Shown: positions 36,101 through 49,039, numbered from the stretch's first letter. The stretch is DNA of 64,000 bases from Diadophis punctatus similis (GCA_023053685.1 JALIGW010000062.1:975501-1039500); one strand, 5' to 3'. Translations and numbers: made by a program. The notes: generated by a model not told the origin, from the letters alone.

Positions 36101-37240
36101 AGAGAGTCGTGAGCCTCGAGCCAAGCTTCAAAGGAAATCCAGTTATTTATTAGGAGCTTCATGTCGGCACTTCCCAAGTGAAGACAACTCTGACCCTCTG
36201 TAATTTATGACCCAGTTCTGACTCTGTTTCCCCCTCCCCACAAGATGTGTCATCAGTGACATTCTCCAACAAAGCAATTTCGCGAGTTGTAGAGATCATT
36301 CCCCTCCAGCCACTGTGGGTAATCCCGGGAGACGACCTTGACAGAGATATGGCTGGAATGTGCTTCTGTTTTTGATTGACGTGTTCGTGTTCCATCCCCC
36401 TTGCCTATGGCAACTCAAGAGTAGGCCAGGGATGCTTGACAGTTGACAGTGAGATTACTCCGAACCAGTCAGAATTGCTGAATCCCACCTCTGCCACTGA
36501 GGTGAGTGGCCAGGACTGAGTGTGATGAGTGATGTTAAATTGGCCACACCCACCCAGTCACACCTGGACACGCCTACCCAGCCAGAGAACCGGTTGTTAA
36601 ATTATTTAAATCCCACCACTGGGGAGGCACCCGAGACACAAGCCTGTGGGGCTGTGAGTCTGAGCAGTGCGCCAACTGACCCACGTGGCTGTTCTCTGAC
36701 TCCTAGGAAAGAATGAATTGCGTGTCGACTTGACTGATTTCGACAATAAGCATTCCTTCGCCAAATATGCGTCTTTCCAGGTGGCGGCAGAATCCAACTG
36801 GTATCGGCTAACTCTGGGCGCCTTTACGGGGGGCCCTGCAGGTGAGTCCCTGACAAAGTCCAGGGGGCTTCAGCATCCTTCTCCATGAGCCTCTTGGAAT
36901 TGGGCAGTGCCAGTCAGGCCAATGAAGGCCTCCCTGGAGATGGTCTGAGCTGGCCTTCCAGGCACCCATCCCCCCTCTCTGCCTCCCAGGTGACTCGCTC
37001 TCCTACCACAACAACATGCCCTTCTCCACCCAAGACAAGCGGCAGGACCCCAAAAAGTTCAACTGCGCTGAGTTGTACAAAGGGGCCTGGTGGTACGATT
37101 ACTGCCGCCTCTCCAACCTCAACGGGAAATACTTGGTAGGAAAACACAAGCTCATGTTCGAAGGCATCATCTGGAATTCATGGAAAGGCTCCGATTACTC
37201 CTACAAGCGCTCCGAAATGAAAATCCGGCCTTTGGCTTAG
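27120..37240 (+). CDS. Gene B: ficolin/ryncolin-like secreted lectin, start to stop, remodelled stalk
   Basis: Exons read: 27120-27198 (start codon and hydrophobic signal peptide, [11 protein letters not shown]), 27328-27441 (NNT sequon, then Gly-X-Y repeats such as [19 protein letters not shown]), 27725-27778 (54-bp collagen exon, with further copies at 29003, 29961 and 31949), 33051-33178, 33501-33630, 36707-36841 and 36990-37240 (TAG). These join in frame: 891 bases with one 54-bp exon, 1053 with four. Collagen exons 4 and 5 are missing and the neck exon (32587-32622) is disabled. The FBG domain is complete. Compared with gene A it has an extra Cys (NDNIHCLTS), Arg for His in [10 protein letters not shown], and a changed last exon. 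It is probably an oligomerising secreted pattern-recognition or venom-type lectin; activity is not proven. Splice use of the repeated exons needs RNA evidence. Confidence 0.85.
27885..28788 (+). mobile_element. Two kinds of LINE fragment inside the exon-duplication unit
   Basis: The first piece (27885-28255) encodes a reverse-transcriptase C-terminal segment ([28 protein letters not shown]). The second (28256-28788) encodes a YADDMILLS catalytic block and a later [12 protein letters not shown] segment from a different LINE. Both are degenerate. Shorter versions follow in units 2 to 4 (29160-29745, 30120-30713 plus 31573-31730, 32100-32440). Confidence 0.75.
29003..29056 (+). CDS. Gene B collagen exon 3b (duplicate 54-bp exon)
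   Basis: It encodes [19 protein letters not shown] with an intact acceptor and donor, the same protein as exon 3a, and is phase 1-1, so inclusion lengthens the stalk by six Gly-X-Y triplets. Nucleotide differences from 3a are silent within the exon. Confidence 0.65.
29961..30014 (+). CDS. Gene B collagen exon 3c (duplicate with a Gly-to-Arg change)
   Basis: Splice sites are intact, but the exon reads [11 protein letters not shown]: an obligatory Gly of a Gly-X-Y triplet is Arg. Inclusion would kink or destabilise a collagen triple helix, so this copy is either skipped, tolerated as an interruption, or decaying. Confidence 0.55.
30714..31570. mobile_element. Non-autonomous TIR element (TA-flanked, mariner-like) in unit 3
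   Basis: The ends ccgtatttttcggagtataa (left) and ttatactccgaaaaataggg (right) are inverted, with TA on both sides. It splits the second LINE fragment of unit 3 only, so it arrived after the exon units formed. Another end of the family is at 11445-11485. A fold-back remnant with ttctgggagttgacctcc lies inside (31060-31115). Confidence 0.75.
31949..32002 (+). CDS. Gene B collagen exon 3d (duplicate 54-bp exon)
   Basis: It encodes the same Gly-X-Y triplets as exon 3a with an intact acceptor. The donor is gtaaga. It is the last duplicate before the FBG exons, so it is the likeliest splice partner of the exon at 33051. Confidence 0.65.
32587..32622 (+). pseudogene. Disabled neck exon of gene B
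   Basis: It aligns base for base with the 36-bp neck exon of gene A (352-387). The acceptor is ttgcaa instead of ttgcag, the last exon base is T instead of G, the donor is gtgaat instead of gtgagt, and the neck cysteine codon TGC is GGC. Because the exon is 36 bases and phase 1-1, skipping it leaves the frame open. Confidence 0.85.
33749..36621. mobile_element. hAT-like element in gene B intron, same insertion as in gene A
   Basis: Termini are CAGAGGTGGGATTCAGC and AAATCCCACCACTG. Flanks gggaggcg (33741-33748) and gggaggca (36622-36629) agree at seven of eight bases. It hosts the gypsy insertion. Confidence 0.65.
34072..36448 (-). mobile_element. Ty3/gypsy remnant in gene B intron, with 5-bp target duplication
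   Basis: LTR ends TGTCAGGG (34072) and TTGACA (36448) are flanked by gtgag at 34067-34071 and 36449-36453. On the minus strand the order is a truncated LTR, a short gag part, protease ([16 protein letters not shown]), reverse transcriptase ([26 protein letters not shown]), then a partial LTR at 34072-34350. Most of gag has been deleted (junction near 36107). The knuckle has a stop codon in place of Tyr. Confidence 0.85.
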
Positions 37241-37360
37241 GCGGCCACCTTCAGTTGATGGGGCTCTTTGTTTCTGAGGGGTTCCAAAGGGCATCTAGTC
37301 CATCCCCTCTGCTTGATTTGCTACCTTGATAGAGAGCTTGCATTTTTCAAAATTCACATG

Positions 37361-37454
37361 ATTAAATGATCTTGCAGCGTGGGTGGGTGGGAGCTTTTCT
37401 ATTTGTCCCCCTTCAGCTCTACTGGAGTTGAGCAGCCAATGAATGTTAAATAAA
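37361..37454 (+). promoter_or_regulatory. Polyadenylation signals of gene B
   Basis: ATTAAA at 37361 lies about 120 bases past the stop codon and AATAAA at 37449. Both are at the same relative places as in gene A. Confidence 0.5.
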
Positions 37455-38229
37455 TAAATAAAAATATGATCTCAAACCCAGCTGATGGTCTCCAAGTCTC
37501 CTTTATTCCAAGGGGATAAAATCTCAGGAAGGGCTCTGAGCACCTAAACACACAACCAGAAAGGCTTGGCACATTCCAGGTGGTTCATTCAAGCGCTCGC
37601 CTGCTGAGGCTTACAAGAATAAGGAATTCCAGCTGGTGGGGTCCAGGAGGAGGGTCTTCTCTGCCTTGGCTCCTGCCCTTTGGAACCCCCTGCTGAAGAC
37701 CCAGCTCTGCCAGATGGTGTTGGGCACCGAAGGAGAGCATCTCCCTGGAGGTTGTTGATGAATTAAGAAGCAATCCCCCCGCCCCTCCCATGCACGCTGT
37801 TCCCTCCCTTCCCCATCTTTTAACAATCATTGCATTTTAATCATGATTTCCATCTTTATTCTTTTAGAAATATTTATCTGTTAGGATTTTAATGTTTTAA
37901 TGCTGTAAAGTGCCCAGAGCCATTTCCATATGAGGTGGATGGCAAATAAATTTAATTAATAGATAAATAAAAAAAACCTCCCCAAGAAACAGGACAGAAA
38001 GAACGAGCCAAGACAAATCCATGGAAACAAACTTGTGAAAAAGATCCCACATTCTTTGGGGCTTGAAAAAGGTTTATTTAGTCTTCTGCACAGAAAGAGG
38101 CTTCGACTTCTCCTTATTGGTCTCCTTTGGCTATCTTGGAGGATGGGGACTAGAAGCCCCATAAGTCTGCCTCCCTCTTCAGCTGCCTCAGAGCCACTGG
38201 GTAGCTGGGCAAGGAATCCACAGCTGCAG

Positions 38230-38520
38230 GAGCCCAAGACTAACAGAAGAGTTGGACGGGATTCCTGAGGTCCTCTAGTCCAACCCCCTGCCCAAGGCAG
38301 GAGATCCTGTACCATTCCGGACAAATGGCTGTCCAACCTCTTCTTGCAAACCTCCAGTGATGGAGCACCCACAACTTCTGGAGGCAAGACGTTCCCTGGT
38401 TCTCCCTGTCAGGAAATTTCTCCTTAATTCCAGGTTGTATCTCTCCTTGACATGGTTTCTAGCCGATACTTCTTGTCTGGTCCTCAGGGGCTTTTGGAGA
38501 AGAAAAATCCCCTTGAAATG
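38230..38520 (-). mobile_element. CR1 LINE 3' end, minus strand, uninterrupted copy
   Basis: Counterpart of 7195-7800 without the 340-bp insertion. The minus strand shows the ccagaagttgtgggtgctcc and gggttggactagaggacctc landmarks of CR1 3' ends. Confidence 0.75.
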
Positions 38521-38662
38521 GTGTTTGTTCCCAATCCAAGTGGGTGTCCATCAGAGTTTGGGCTGCAAATGCCAAAAGGGGAAATATGCTCCCCGAAAGG
38601 AACCCCCAACATTCACCCAAGAGGTTGAAATTGGGCTCTAGCAGCCTTCCAAGAGAACGCCT

Positions 38663-40696
<2,034 letters not shown>

Positions 40697-40701
40697 CGCC
40701 T

Positions 40702-41880
40702 GGCCTCCCATCACAAGGGGGGGGGACATCTGATCCACAGGTCCTCTGAGCTTAAAGGGGGCAGAAGAGTGTGGTCCAGGGTGGGGGACTTCCATAGAAC
40801 AGCCAAGACCACTCCAGTACCTGAGTGGACACAAGCAGAGGCTCAGTCCAGCACCCTCCGCCACCCACCTCCCTAAAACCTGCTGTGCAGAGATGTCCTC
40901 CTTGCCCTACTCTATTTATCCAGGCACAGCTCTTAGAATCACTTTATTGTCCCTTTGAATGTACTGAATATCGTAGTGAATATTGTCAGTTGTATGTCTA
41001 TGCAGGGTGATGCACCCCTATCCTAGTATTATGGTACATTCCAATACAAGCAGAACACGTGATATGATCTTGTATGCATGTCCACATTCCTGATCCACCA
41101 TTGATCACTTTTGACTTGGCTCTTGACCTGAACGGTCGAGTTTTCTTAGCAAAAATGTAATTATTCAGGATTTATTCTTTTTGTACCGAAATAAATATTT
41201 TCTATTAGACTTTTAATCTCGGCTTTATTTCTAACTGTCTGAATTCCAAGTAAAAGATCCAAATCGCCTCTATGAGATTTATTCTCACCTTAACTGATCA
41301 GCATACATTAAAATGAAATTGCATACAGCTCTCAAAGAGTCACCACCCCCAATATACAGCACAATACGAACCTTCCCCCGACCTAGGAGAGTGGGGGGCT
41401 TACCCAGTGCAAGAACCACCAGGCCCTACAGACCCATGAAGAAAGTCTCAAAACTACACAGTCCTGCAGTGCGGAAGGGAGATGCCCAGAGTCATTGCTG
41501 GCCCCATCCTCCCCCCCAAACTTCTCTGCCCCAAGGGAAGCCTTTCCCTCCTCTACCTCTTCATCCCCTCCTTCAGTTCTCTCCATCCATCCCTAACAGT
41601 TCAACCAGGGAGTTAGTTGAGGAGCAAAACTCTGCGTCATGGCATCCACCCATCCCCAAGGTCTCCAGCCAGCCCCCCACCCCTCCCCCAACCTCCTTGC
41701 TTGCCTAGGGAGGGATCCCAAGGTGTCTGAGGCTTTGAAGAAGAAATGGGAGGATCCCGTTGTGTCTCTGGGGTTCTCGGGCAATGTTTGGCCCAACATC
41801 CTGAAAGGAAACCCTCTCACTTCTTCTGGGCTGGTGGAAACTCTCTGAGAAAGAGTTTTGATTCACTCATGCACATGTAC
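40702..41880. repeat. Downstream flank shared with unit 1 (about 7950-9100)
   Basis: Close match to the gene A downstream region, including the gaatattgtcagttg segment. No gene is seen. The unit 1 copy has the gypsy-2 LTR and SINE inserted at its end. Confidence 0.55.
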
Positions 41881-42475
41881 AGGTAGCCCTTGACTTACAA
41901 CAGTTCGTTTAGTGACCATCTGAGGTTACAACGGCACCAAAACAAATGATGTGACTGTTTTTCACACTTTTGACCACTGCGGTATCCCCAAGGTCATGAG
42001 ATCAAAATTCAGATGCTTGGTAGCTGACAGGACAGGACAGGACAGGACAGAATAGCTTTATTGGCTAAGTGTGATTGGACATTATTAGGTATTCTATTGC
42101 GAACAGAGGAGTGGAGGACTCTTCTCGTGGAATATTAAGAAAAATATTAAGAAAAACGGGGAGCCTGTCTTTTGAACAACAGGAGAATAAAATCGAAAAA
42201 GGAGACAGGCCCTGAAAGGCTGCTTGGAGGGCCCTTGATTCTTCTACACTGGGACTATGCCTGGGCACCTCCCTGGAGTTGCTGGGCTGTGGGCCAAGGT
42301 GGGGGAAACCCCGTGGGTCAGAGCTGCACCTCTTGTTCCTGGAGTCCTGCTGGCTGAGGATGAGAGCAATGGGGAAAACAGAGAGAAACGGGGAAAAGTA
42401 GCCAATTTTACATAATTCTTTCCACTCCCCAAGTGGCTTTTAGGGATGTTTGCTCTTATCCATGTGGTATCTTTA
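41881..42475. repeat. DNA-transposon fragment followed by a truncated copy of the duplicated module
   Basis: 41881-42040 matches 9484-9640. After a (GACAG)n run and a deletion joined at gtattctattgcgaaca, 42150-42475 matches the module at 11488 and 22860 and is cut by a LINE tail. Confidence 0.5.
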
Positions 42476-43046
42476 GAATAGAATAGAATAGAATAGAATA
42501 GAATAGAATAGAATAGAATAGAATAGAATAGAATAGAATAGAATAGAATAGAATAGAATAGAATAGAATAGAATTCTTTATTGGCCAAGTGTGATTGGAC
42601 ACACAAGGAATTTGTCTTTGGTGCATATGCTCTCAGTGTACATAAAAGAAAATATACATTTGTCAAGAATCATGAGGTACAACACTTAATGATTGTCATA
42701 GGGTTCAAATAAGCAATCAGGAAACAATCAATATTAATATAAATCGTAAGGATACAAGCAACAAATTACAGTCATAAGTGGGAGGAGGTGGGTGATAGTA
42801 ATAGTAATGCAGCCTTAGTGAATAGTTTGACAGTGGTGAGGGGATTATTTGTTTAGCAGAGTGATGGCGTTCGGGAAAAAACTGTCCTTGTGTCTAGTAG
42901 TCTTGGTGTGCAGTGCTCTATAGCGACGTTTTGAGGGTAGGAGTTGAAACAATTTATGTCCAGGATGCGAGGGGTCCGTAAATATTTTCACGGCCCTCTT
43001 TTTGACTCATGCAATATACAGGTCCTCTATGGAAGGTAGGTTGGCA
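42476..43046 (-). mobile_element. CR1/L3-type LINE 3' end with (AATAG)n tail, minus strand
   Basis: An (AATAG)n array of about 95 bases (42476-42571) is followed by ttctttattggccaagtgtg and the 3' region. It is interrupted at 43047 by the hAT-like element. Confidence 0.8.
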
Positions 43047-43356
43047 GCAACGGTGGGTTCCAATTTTTTTTACTGCCACTCTGTGGGCGCGGCTTAATTT
43101 TGTGGGTGTGGCTTAATTTTGTGGGACTGGCTTGATGGTCATGTGACTGGGTGGGAGTGGCTTGGCAGTCATGTGACCGGGTGGGAGTGGCTTCGTGGTC
43201 ATGTGACTGGGTGTGCGTGGCCAACTCAATGTCACTCATGTCAAGGGTTGCCTCGTCTGGCCCCTCCCCTCCCAGCCATTCCTTCTCACACCCAGCCTCA
43301 ACGTTTCTATAGTTGTGTAAAAATGTTGTTCACTTTTTTCCAACTTTATTATCTAC

Positions 43357-43468
43357 ATCAGGGGTTCCCAAACCTGGCAACTTTAAGACTTGTGGACTTC
43401 AACTCCCAGAATTCTCCAGCCAGCTACAAGTCCACAAGTCTTAAAGTTGCCAAGTTTGAAGACCTCTG
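43357..43468. repeat. Fold-back MITE
   Basis: Arms caactttaagacttgtggac and gtccacaagtcttaaagttg are exact inverted partners around a loop near 43415-43428. Confidence 0.85.
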
Positions 43469-43584
43469 ATCTACATACTATAGATGTACTTTCATGGACC
43501 ACTGAAAGGAGGAAATGGCTCACATGCTTTGCCCAAGAGTGTGATAGGCAACAGGCTTTTAAGGGACTGCCGGAAAGAGGGAGA

Positions 43585-43950
43585 GCAATGTATTTTTCAA
43601 ATCACCAGAAGGCAAAATAAGAAGCAATGGATGGAAACTGAACAAAGAGAGAAGCAACCTAAAACTAAGGAGAAACTTCCTGACAGTGAGAACAATTAAC
43701 CAGTGGAACTGCTTGTCTCCAGAAGTTCTGGGTGCTCCGACACTGGAGGTTTTCAAGAGGAGACTGGATAGCCATTTCTCTGAAATGGTATAGGGTTTCC
43801 CCGCCCCCCAAGGTCCCTTCTAAGTGTTATTATGTTATTCTGACACCTTTCCCAGGCCCTCTACTCAGATTTTGGCATCCTCAGTTTTCCTGCCTGAGCA
43901 GGGGGTTGGACTAGAAGACCTCCAAAGTCTGTTATTGTTATTCCTGAGCT
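43585..43950 (+). mobile_element. CR1 LINE 3' end, plus strand
   Basis: Contains the CR1 3' landmarks in order: ggagaaacttcctgacagtg, gtctccagaagttctgggtg, ttcaagaggagactggatag and gggttggactagaagacctc. Confidence 0.8.
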
Positions 43951-44249
43951 AAATAGCGAAGACCCTCATTGGGACCCTCTCTCTTTTGCTCCCTCTGGAG
44001 CTGAGCTGCCTCTAGACATTCATTTTAATAAGATTTTTAGAAATCTGCAGTTGAAAGTTCTTCATGTCTCCTTACCCTGAAGACCCAATTTCATTTGGAA
44101 TTTAATCCCAAGATGATTGCCTTTTTAGCATTTATTTTGTCACTTCTCCAAAATGCACCCCCAAGAAGCCTCATGTCAAAAGACAGCAGGGCTGCTGGTA
44201 GCCAAGTGCTAAGGCAGGATTTATCTCAGACCCTCACTGTCTCTCATTA

Positions 44250-45110
44250 TAATCTTCCTCCCTCCCTCCCTCCCTCCTTCCCCCTTCCCCCCTTCACTCC
44301 TTTTTATTCCCATCTCCTTCCTTCCTTCCTTCCTTCCTTCCTTCCTTCCTTCCTTCCTTCCTTCCTTCCTTCCTTCCTTCCTTCCTTCCTTCCTTCTGTT
44401 GTAAGGAATATCCTTCTGGGTTCAGTTCCAATTGGGGAAAAAGACACTGAATTCATGAAAGTTGCTTGGAAAGAAGGTTTAATATGGTGGACAGGAGCAC
44501 ATGGCAGGAGCCCCTGTACAGAAAAGGTAGATTACATGCTTCCAGGTGTGGGTGAAGAGAAAAAAGGGGAAGGGAGGATGCTGAGTCCCTTGGTTTTATA
44601 ACCTCTGTTGGGCCCCACCTCTTAGTTTCCTGTTCCTGTGTATATAATACACTGATTGGTGGTCAGGCTCCCAAGAAGCCATGCACTGGCAACTCTATAG
44701 GCTTTTGTCTGTCCCAGGCTTGGCTGAATAAAAGGGCCTTGGGCAAATCCTAATATGGCTATGACTGAAGGAGATAAATCTTTGTTATGTAGAAGACTGC
44801 TCCAGGCTAGGTGGGAGGAATGTGGCAAGGGTGGGGGCAGGGAGCTGCAGGAAGCTACTTTGCATTTAAAACCTGTTTCTCTTTTCCTCATTCAGGGAAA
44901 CATATTCTTTCCTTTTTCAATATTTCCTAGGATATTTCATTTTTCTAGGAGGGGATGGGTACTAACTTCCTACACTTCCTTCCTTCCTTCCTTCCTTCCT
45001 CCCCCCTTCATCCTTCTCTCATTTTTATTCCCATCTCCTTCCTTCTTTCCTCCCCTCTTCTCTCCCTTTTATTCCCATCTCCTTCCTTCTTTACCCTCCC
45101 TTCCATTTTC
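44250..45110. repeat. CCTT-rich microsatellites around LTR-like DNA
   Basis: (CCTT)n runs occupy 44315-44397, 44978-45000 and 45020-45095. The stretch 44400-44960 between them resembles 6390-6703 and may be an LTR. No gene is visible. Confidence 0.6.
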
Positions 45111-46109
45111 TGGGGGAGAAGGCAACTTCCCCTCCCCCCAACTTTTAAATGTCACCTTATTAAGAGTCGGGATGCCTGCTCTGATACCTGCTGCTTGTTT
45201 TTTCCCAAAAGGAAAAAAAATTGGTAGCCCAAGGTCGGCATCATAACTTTTTAAGGATTTCAAAAGTACATTTTGGGACAACCCCCCTCCTCCCCCAACC
45301 GCACCTCTTCTGTTTAAAAAAGAAAGAAAGAAATCGGAGGAAGGGAGAAAAAAAGCCACACACACACGCACACACATCTTGCTCGCTCTCTCCAAGCACC
45401 CCGTGTGCACACAGACAGCCCATTAGCACTTCCTGGCAGGAGGAGGCGTGGAGCAACGGGGCTGTTTTGTTTGCAGCCAAAGGATTATCCCCTCCCTCGC
45501 TATCAAAGTGGAACCTGCAGCTGCGCTGCAATGTAGAAATGGAAATGGAGCAGACAACAGGAGGGAAGGAGATGCAGCGAGCAGGGAGAAGAGAGTTTGC
45601 CACTGCTTGCCACACCCACAAGCAGCCAGATGCCCTCGCTTCCCCCAAGCATTTCTTTGCCTACCTGATTCTTTCTATCATGTGCAGGAAAACAAAAGTT
45701 TGTGGGATTTTTTTTCTTTTGCAAGAAGTTGAAATTGAGTGCATTTATTTTTGTTTCCCTGCACAAGAAACGCGATGGAGAAATCAGGTAGGCTTCTGCC
45801 CCACGTCCCACCCAGAACCCCTGTGGCTTGCAATCTCCTACAGCATGTGCAGGAAGCAAAAAAAAAAAAAAACCCAAAAATTCGGGGGAAAAGATTGCAC
45901 CGCCAGAGCCCTCGTGCACAAATTGCACCATCTGCTGGTCGCTACCGGTGCTGCAGTGTGGGCTACACTGGTAGGAACCCACCACACCTGTCCCCAGATT
46001 TGAAGTCTGGCATAATTTTGGCCATGGGGCCACTGATCCTTTTACTCTGGATTGGAAATCTGGTTCTGCTTACAACCAACCAGCAGGAAGAGAGGATCGC
46101 CTGAAGACA

Positions 46110-46604
46110 TCTCATGCTGTAGTAGCCCCATGTTTCCCCTTGCAGCTTTGCTTTGAAGCAGATGGGGTGCCTCCTGCGATGGCGAACCTATGGCATGCAT
46201 GCCAGAGGTGGCACACAGAGCCCTCATTGCTAGCTGGTCTTCTGATTTCCAGTGCACACATGCGCACCGGCCAGCTTGTCTTTGTGCGCGCTGGAGCGCC
46301 GGAAATCTGAAGACCAGCTGGCCGGTGCGAATGCACGGGCTGGCCAGCTGGTCTTTCTGTTTCTGGCACATGTGAAGACCAGCTGGCTGGCACTCATGCG
46401 TGCACCGAAAACCGGAAGGCCTAACTGATGTGCATGTGTGCATGGAAACAGGAAGACCAGCTGGCTGGCACTCATGCGTGTACCAAAAAATGGAAGACCA
46501 GCTAGCCGATGTGCATGCGTGCATGGAATCAGGAAGACCAGCTGGCTGGCGCATGCATGCACACCGTCCAGCTGGTCTTCCTGTTTTCGGGCTCCGGCAG
46601 ATTG
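46110..46604. repeat. Degenerate minisatellite (agaccagctggc / gcatgcgtgcac unit), longer array
   Basis: At least six diverged units carry cores agaccagctggc and catgcgtgca between 46250 and 46600. The unit 1 copy (12640-12860) is shorter and has a SINE inserted at its left. 46110-46240 is flank shared with 12130-12260. Confidence 0.7.
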
Positions 46605-46860
46605 CCTCTCCCTCTAATTTAAGAAAGTGAGAACTCTTGAAATGATGTATTTCAAAAGGATCTTTTATTAAGCAGAAGTGAAAACAATCAGTTCAAAGCA
46701 ATGTCTGAATACCCTTAGGCAAAGGGTATTTTGCAGGTAGAGTTAAAGCAGTAGAGACCCCTCCCATTAGCCAGAATGCAGATTCTAGCCAATACACATG
46801 TGAAAATGTTTTCTTTATCAACTGCTCTGAGAACCGGATAAACAGATTTCTCTGGCTATC
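46605..46860 (-). mobile_element. LTR-like fragment upstream of pseudogene P2
   Basis: Counterpart of 12870-13100, with agaactcttgaaatgatgta and aaaaggatcttttattaagc. It replaces the expected exon 1 and the first part of exon 2. Confidence 0.5.
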
Positions 46861-46874
46861 TTCTGTTATCCATA

Positions 46875-48900
46875 TAGCCATTGTGCGGGGGAGTCCAGGC
46901 TTGCCAGGACCACAAGGGACACAGGGGCCCCCTGGTGTTCCATGGGCCAAAGGTGGGTCTGTTGACAGAGGGTGAAAGTGACTCCTGACCCTGACCCCTT
47001 CCGAAAGAAATAACCCATCTTGTCACAAGGCAGAAGGAAGGTGCCACGAAAGAAGACTGCAAGGACTGGCACGAGAGGGAAGGGAATCGATTCTTCTGGG
47101 CACTCGACCTGTCGAAACTCCCCCTCCCAAAGGGGGCATTTCCTTGGGTTAATCTGCCTGCTCTGGTTTAAACCCGCACAAAACACAGAGTGCCTGGCAA
47201 GGGGCTGCCTACACACCCACCTTCCAGCTGGGGGCTACTCCCCTCCCTCCCTGTGGGCACCTAGGAGCCTCACTATGCCTTTCCTTAACAAGTGAAAGAG
47301 GCTTTCAGGGAATCCCCAGAGGAATTGGAGCCCCTGGGCCAAAAGGTAAGGGGGAATTTGAGGGTTTCCCGATTCCCAGGTTGCAGGTGTGTTTGGACAG
47401 CTGGTGGAGACAGAGAGGAGCAGGTTGGGAAAGGAACCCAAAGAAGGCCATAAAACTGACCCTAAAGGTCAAGCACACACCCCAACCACCCACAAGGCCC
47501 CAGAACCTCACCTGTCAGCTCACCTTTGTGTGGGCAGGAAAAAAACACTGGTTCTCTGGGGCTACCTGGGGTAAGGACCAGGTTGAGTGCAGGTGGTCTC
47601 AGAAGAATTTCTTCTCTTTGATTCAGGAGAAAAAGGGGACCCAGGACAACCTGGAGAGAGAGTTAAGAGTTTGGTTGTGCTGCTCTGGGACTCTGGGTTC
47701 TTATTGTGGGTGCCTTCACTCCACCAACCAGGAATTGTGCTTGTCCAAATCACAAATCATGTCATCTTATTTTGCTCAACAGTGCCAAAAACATTTTTCA
47801 AAAGAAAGGGACCCCCTTGAAAATGGCTTATGGGGCCCCGCAAGGTCTTGGGGGACTGGGGAGAGAGCTTGGTACCCATTTTAGATGTTGCTACTTATGG
47901 ACTTCTGGGGTTCAGCTGCTTGCCACCTCCTCTTCAGCCCCAGTGATGCTGCTGGACCCTCCTAAAGAGGGGCAATTCTTCACTTGTTTTGCATTGCAGG
48001 CAAGAAAGGCGACCCAGGAGAAGTTGGGAAGGACTGTGCCCCCCCTCAAGGGGAAGATCGGGAGGAGCTGCCTCAGATCAGCACCTCAGACAACCTCTCT
48101 GTTCTCTGAAGCAAAAGGGGCCCCTGGCTGAATTGTACAGCTCAGCCGCCTTAAACACAACAAGCTCAGTGGGGTATGTATAGTTAGACTAAAAGGGACT
48201 CCTGACAGGTAGGCAGCCTGGGGCACATCAGGCATAGGTGAGCCTCTGACCCCCTCCCAGTTCTGGACAGCATTGTGACATCGCTCCCTCCATGGCCTTC
48301 CCTGCCATAAGGGGGATGTGGGGGGGGCAGGAATTGGCTTTCTTCACTTCAACCTTTTTTGCAGATGAGAAGAGGCTGGAGGTGCTTCGGTGCAAGCGAG
48401 GTGAGTGTGTGTGTGTGTGTGTTTGGGGTCCTTACTACCCATTCCTTTCCTTGCCTCCCCCTCCCCCACCCCCAATTCTCTCTAATGCTGAGGCTTTGTC
48501 CAGGTAGTTCCAGCATTTGCAGAATCCACCTCTGACCACTGGCAGTCTTTGCTTCAAGGAGGAAAATTGCCCTAAAATGGTTCATCTTTAGAAGAAAAAA
48601 TGCTCCTCCAAAAACCTTTCAAGGGGGGAATCCAGCCCACCCACCCAATGTTAAGAGAAGTCCCCATACCCAACTTGCAAAACCACACTGCAACCACTTG
48701 CCCTGTTCAACCGGCCGGATGACTGTTGCCAGCCCCTTAGGACTAAGACCCTTTGGCAAAGACCCTGGCACAGAGAGCACCAACCTCTCCTGCCCCCTTT
48801 TTTCCCAGGTGCCTGAAACTGCAAAGAACTCTTGAAAAGGGGGGGGGGGGGTCCTGAGAGGCTGGTACACCATCTGCCAGCCTTTGGAAAGAAGGGCTCT
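46875..48900 (+). pseudogene. P2: ficolin-like pseudogene, exons 2 (part) to 7 with multiple lesions
   Basis: Remaining exons: exon 2 part to 46952 (one Gly is Trp, GVPWAKG), exon 3 at 47292-47345 (acceptor cag changed to caa; one Gly is Arg), exon 4 at 47627-47662 (donor GT changed to TT), exon 5 at 48000-48026 (donor GT changed to GG), neck at 48365-48400 (EKRLEVLRCK, intact splice sites) and first FBG exon from 48809. That exon opens with an in-frame TGA at 48814, has an expanded G run (48839-48851) and an internal deletion, then homology ends. Exon 1 and exons 8-10 are absent. It shows the full ancestral collagen-exon set missing from gene B. Confidence 0.9.
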
Positions 48901-49039
48901 GAGCCCGTCCAGAAAGGTTTGGCACAGTTTATGTCCAGGATGTAGATACTGTCTGAGCCCTCTTCTGGCTCATGCACAGTGGTGGGCTGCTGTCGGTTCA
49001 GACCGGTTAGGGCAAACCGGTAATTCTGACCACCGGTTG

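Larger units (their letters stand above)
43048..45990. mobile_element. hAT-like composite element, about 2.9 kb, no transposase
   Basis: The left end caacggtgggttcc and right end ggtaggaacccacca are inverted and match the family of 16579-19484. It includes the tgtgggcgtggct minisatellite, a fold-back, a CR1 3' end and CCTT arrays. No matching flank duplication was found, so the right border is uncertain. ORFs inside (up to 260 codons at 45221) lack domains. Confidence 0.6.

Noticed and set aside
45221..46003. 260-codon plus-strand ORF
   Set aside because: Low-complexity, lysine- and histidine-rich readings inside a composite repeat, overlapped by comparable ORFs in other frames. No domain.
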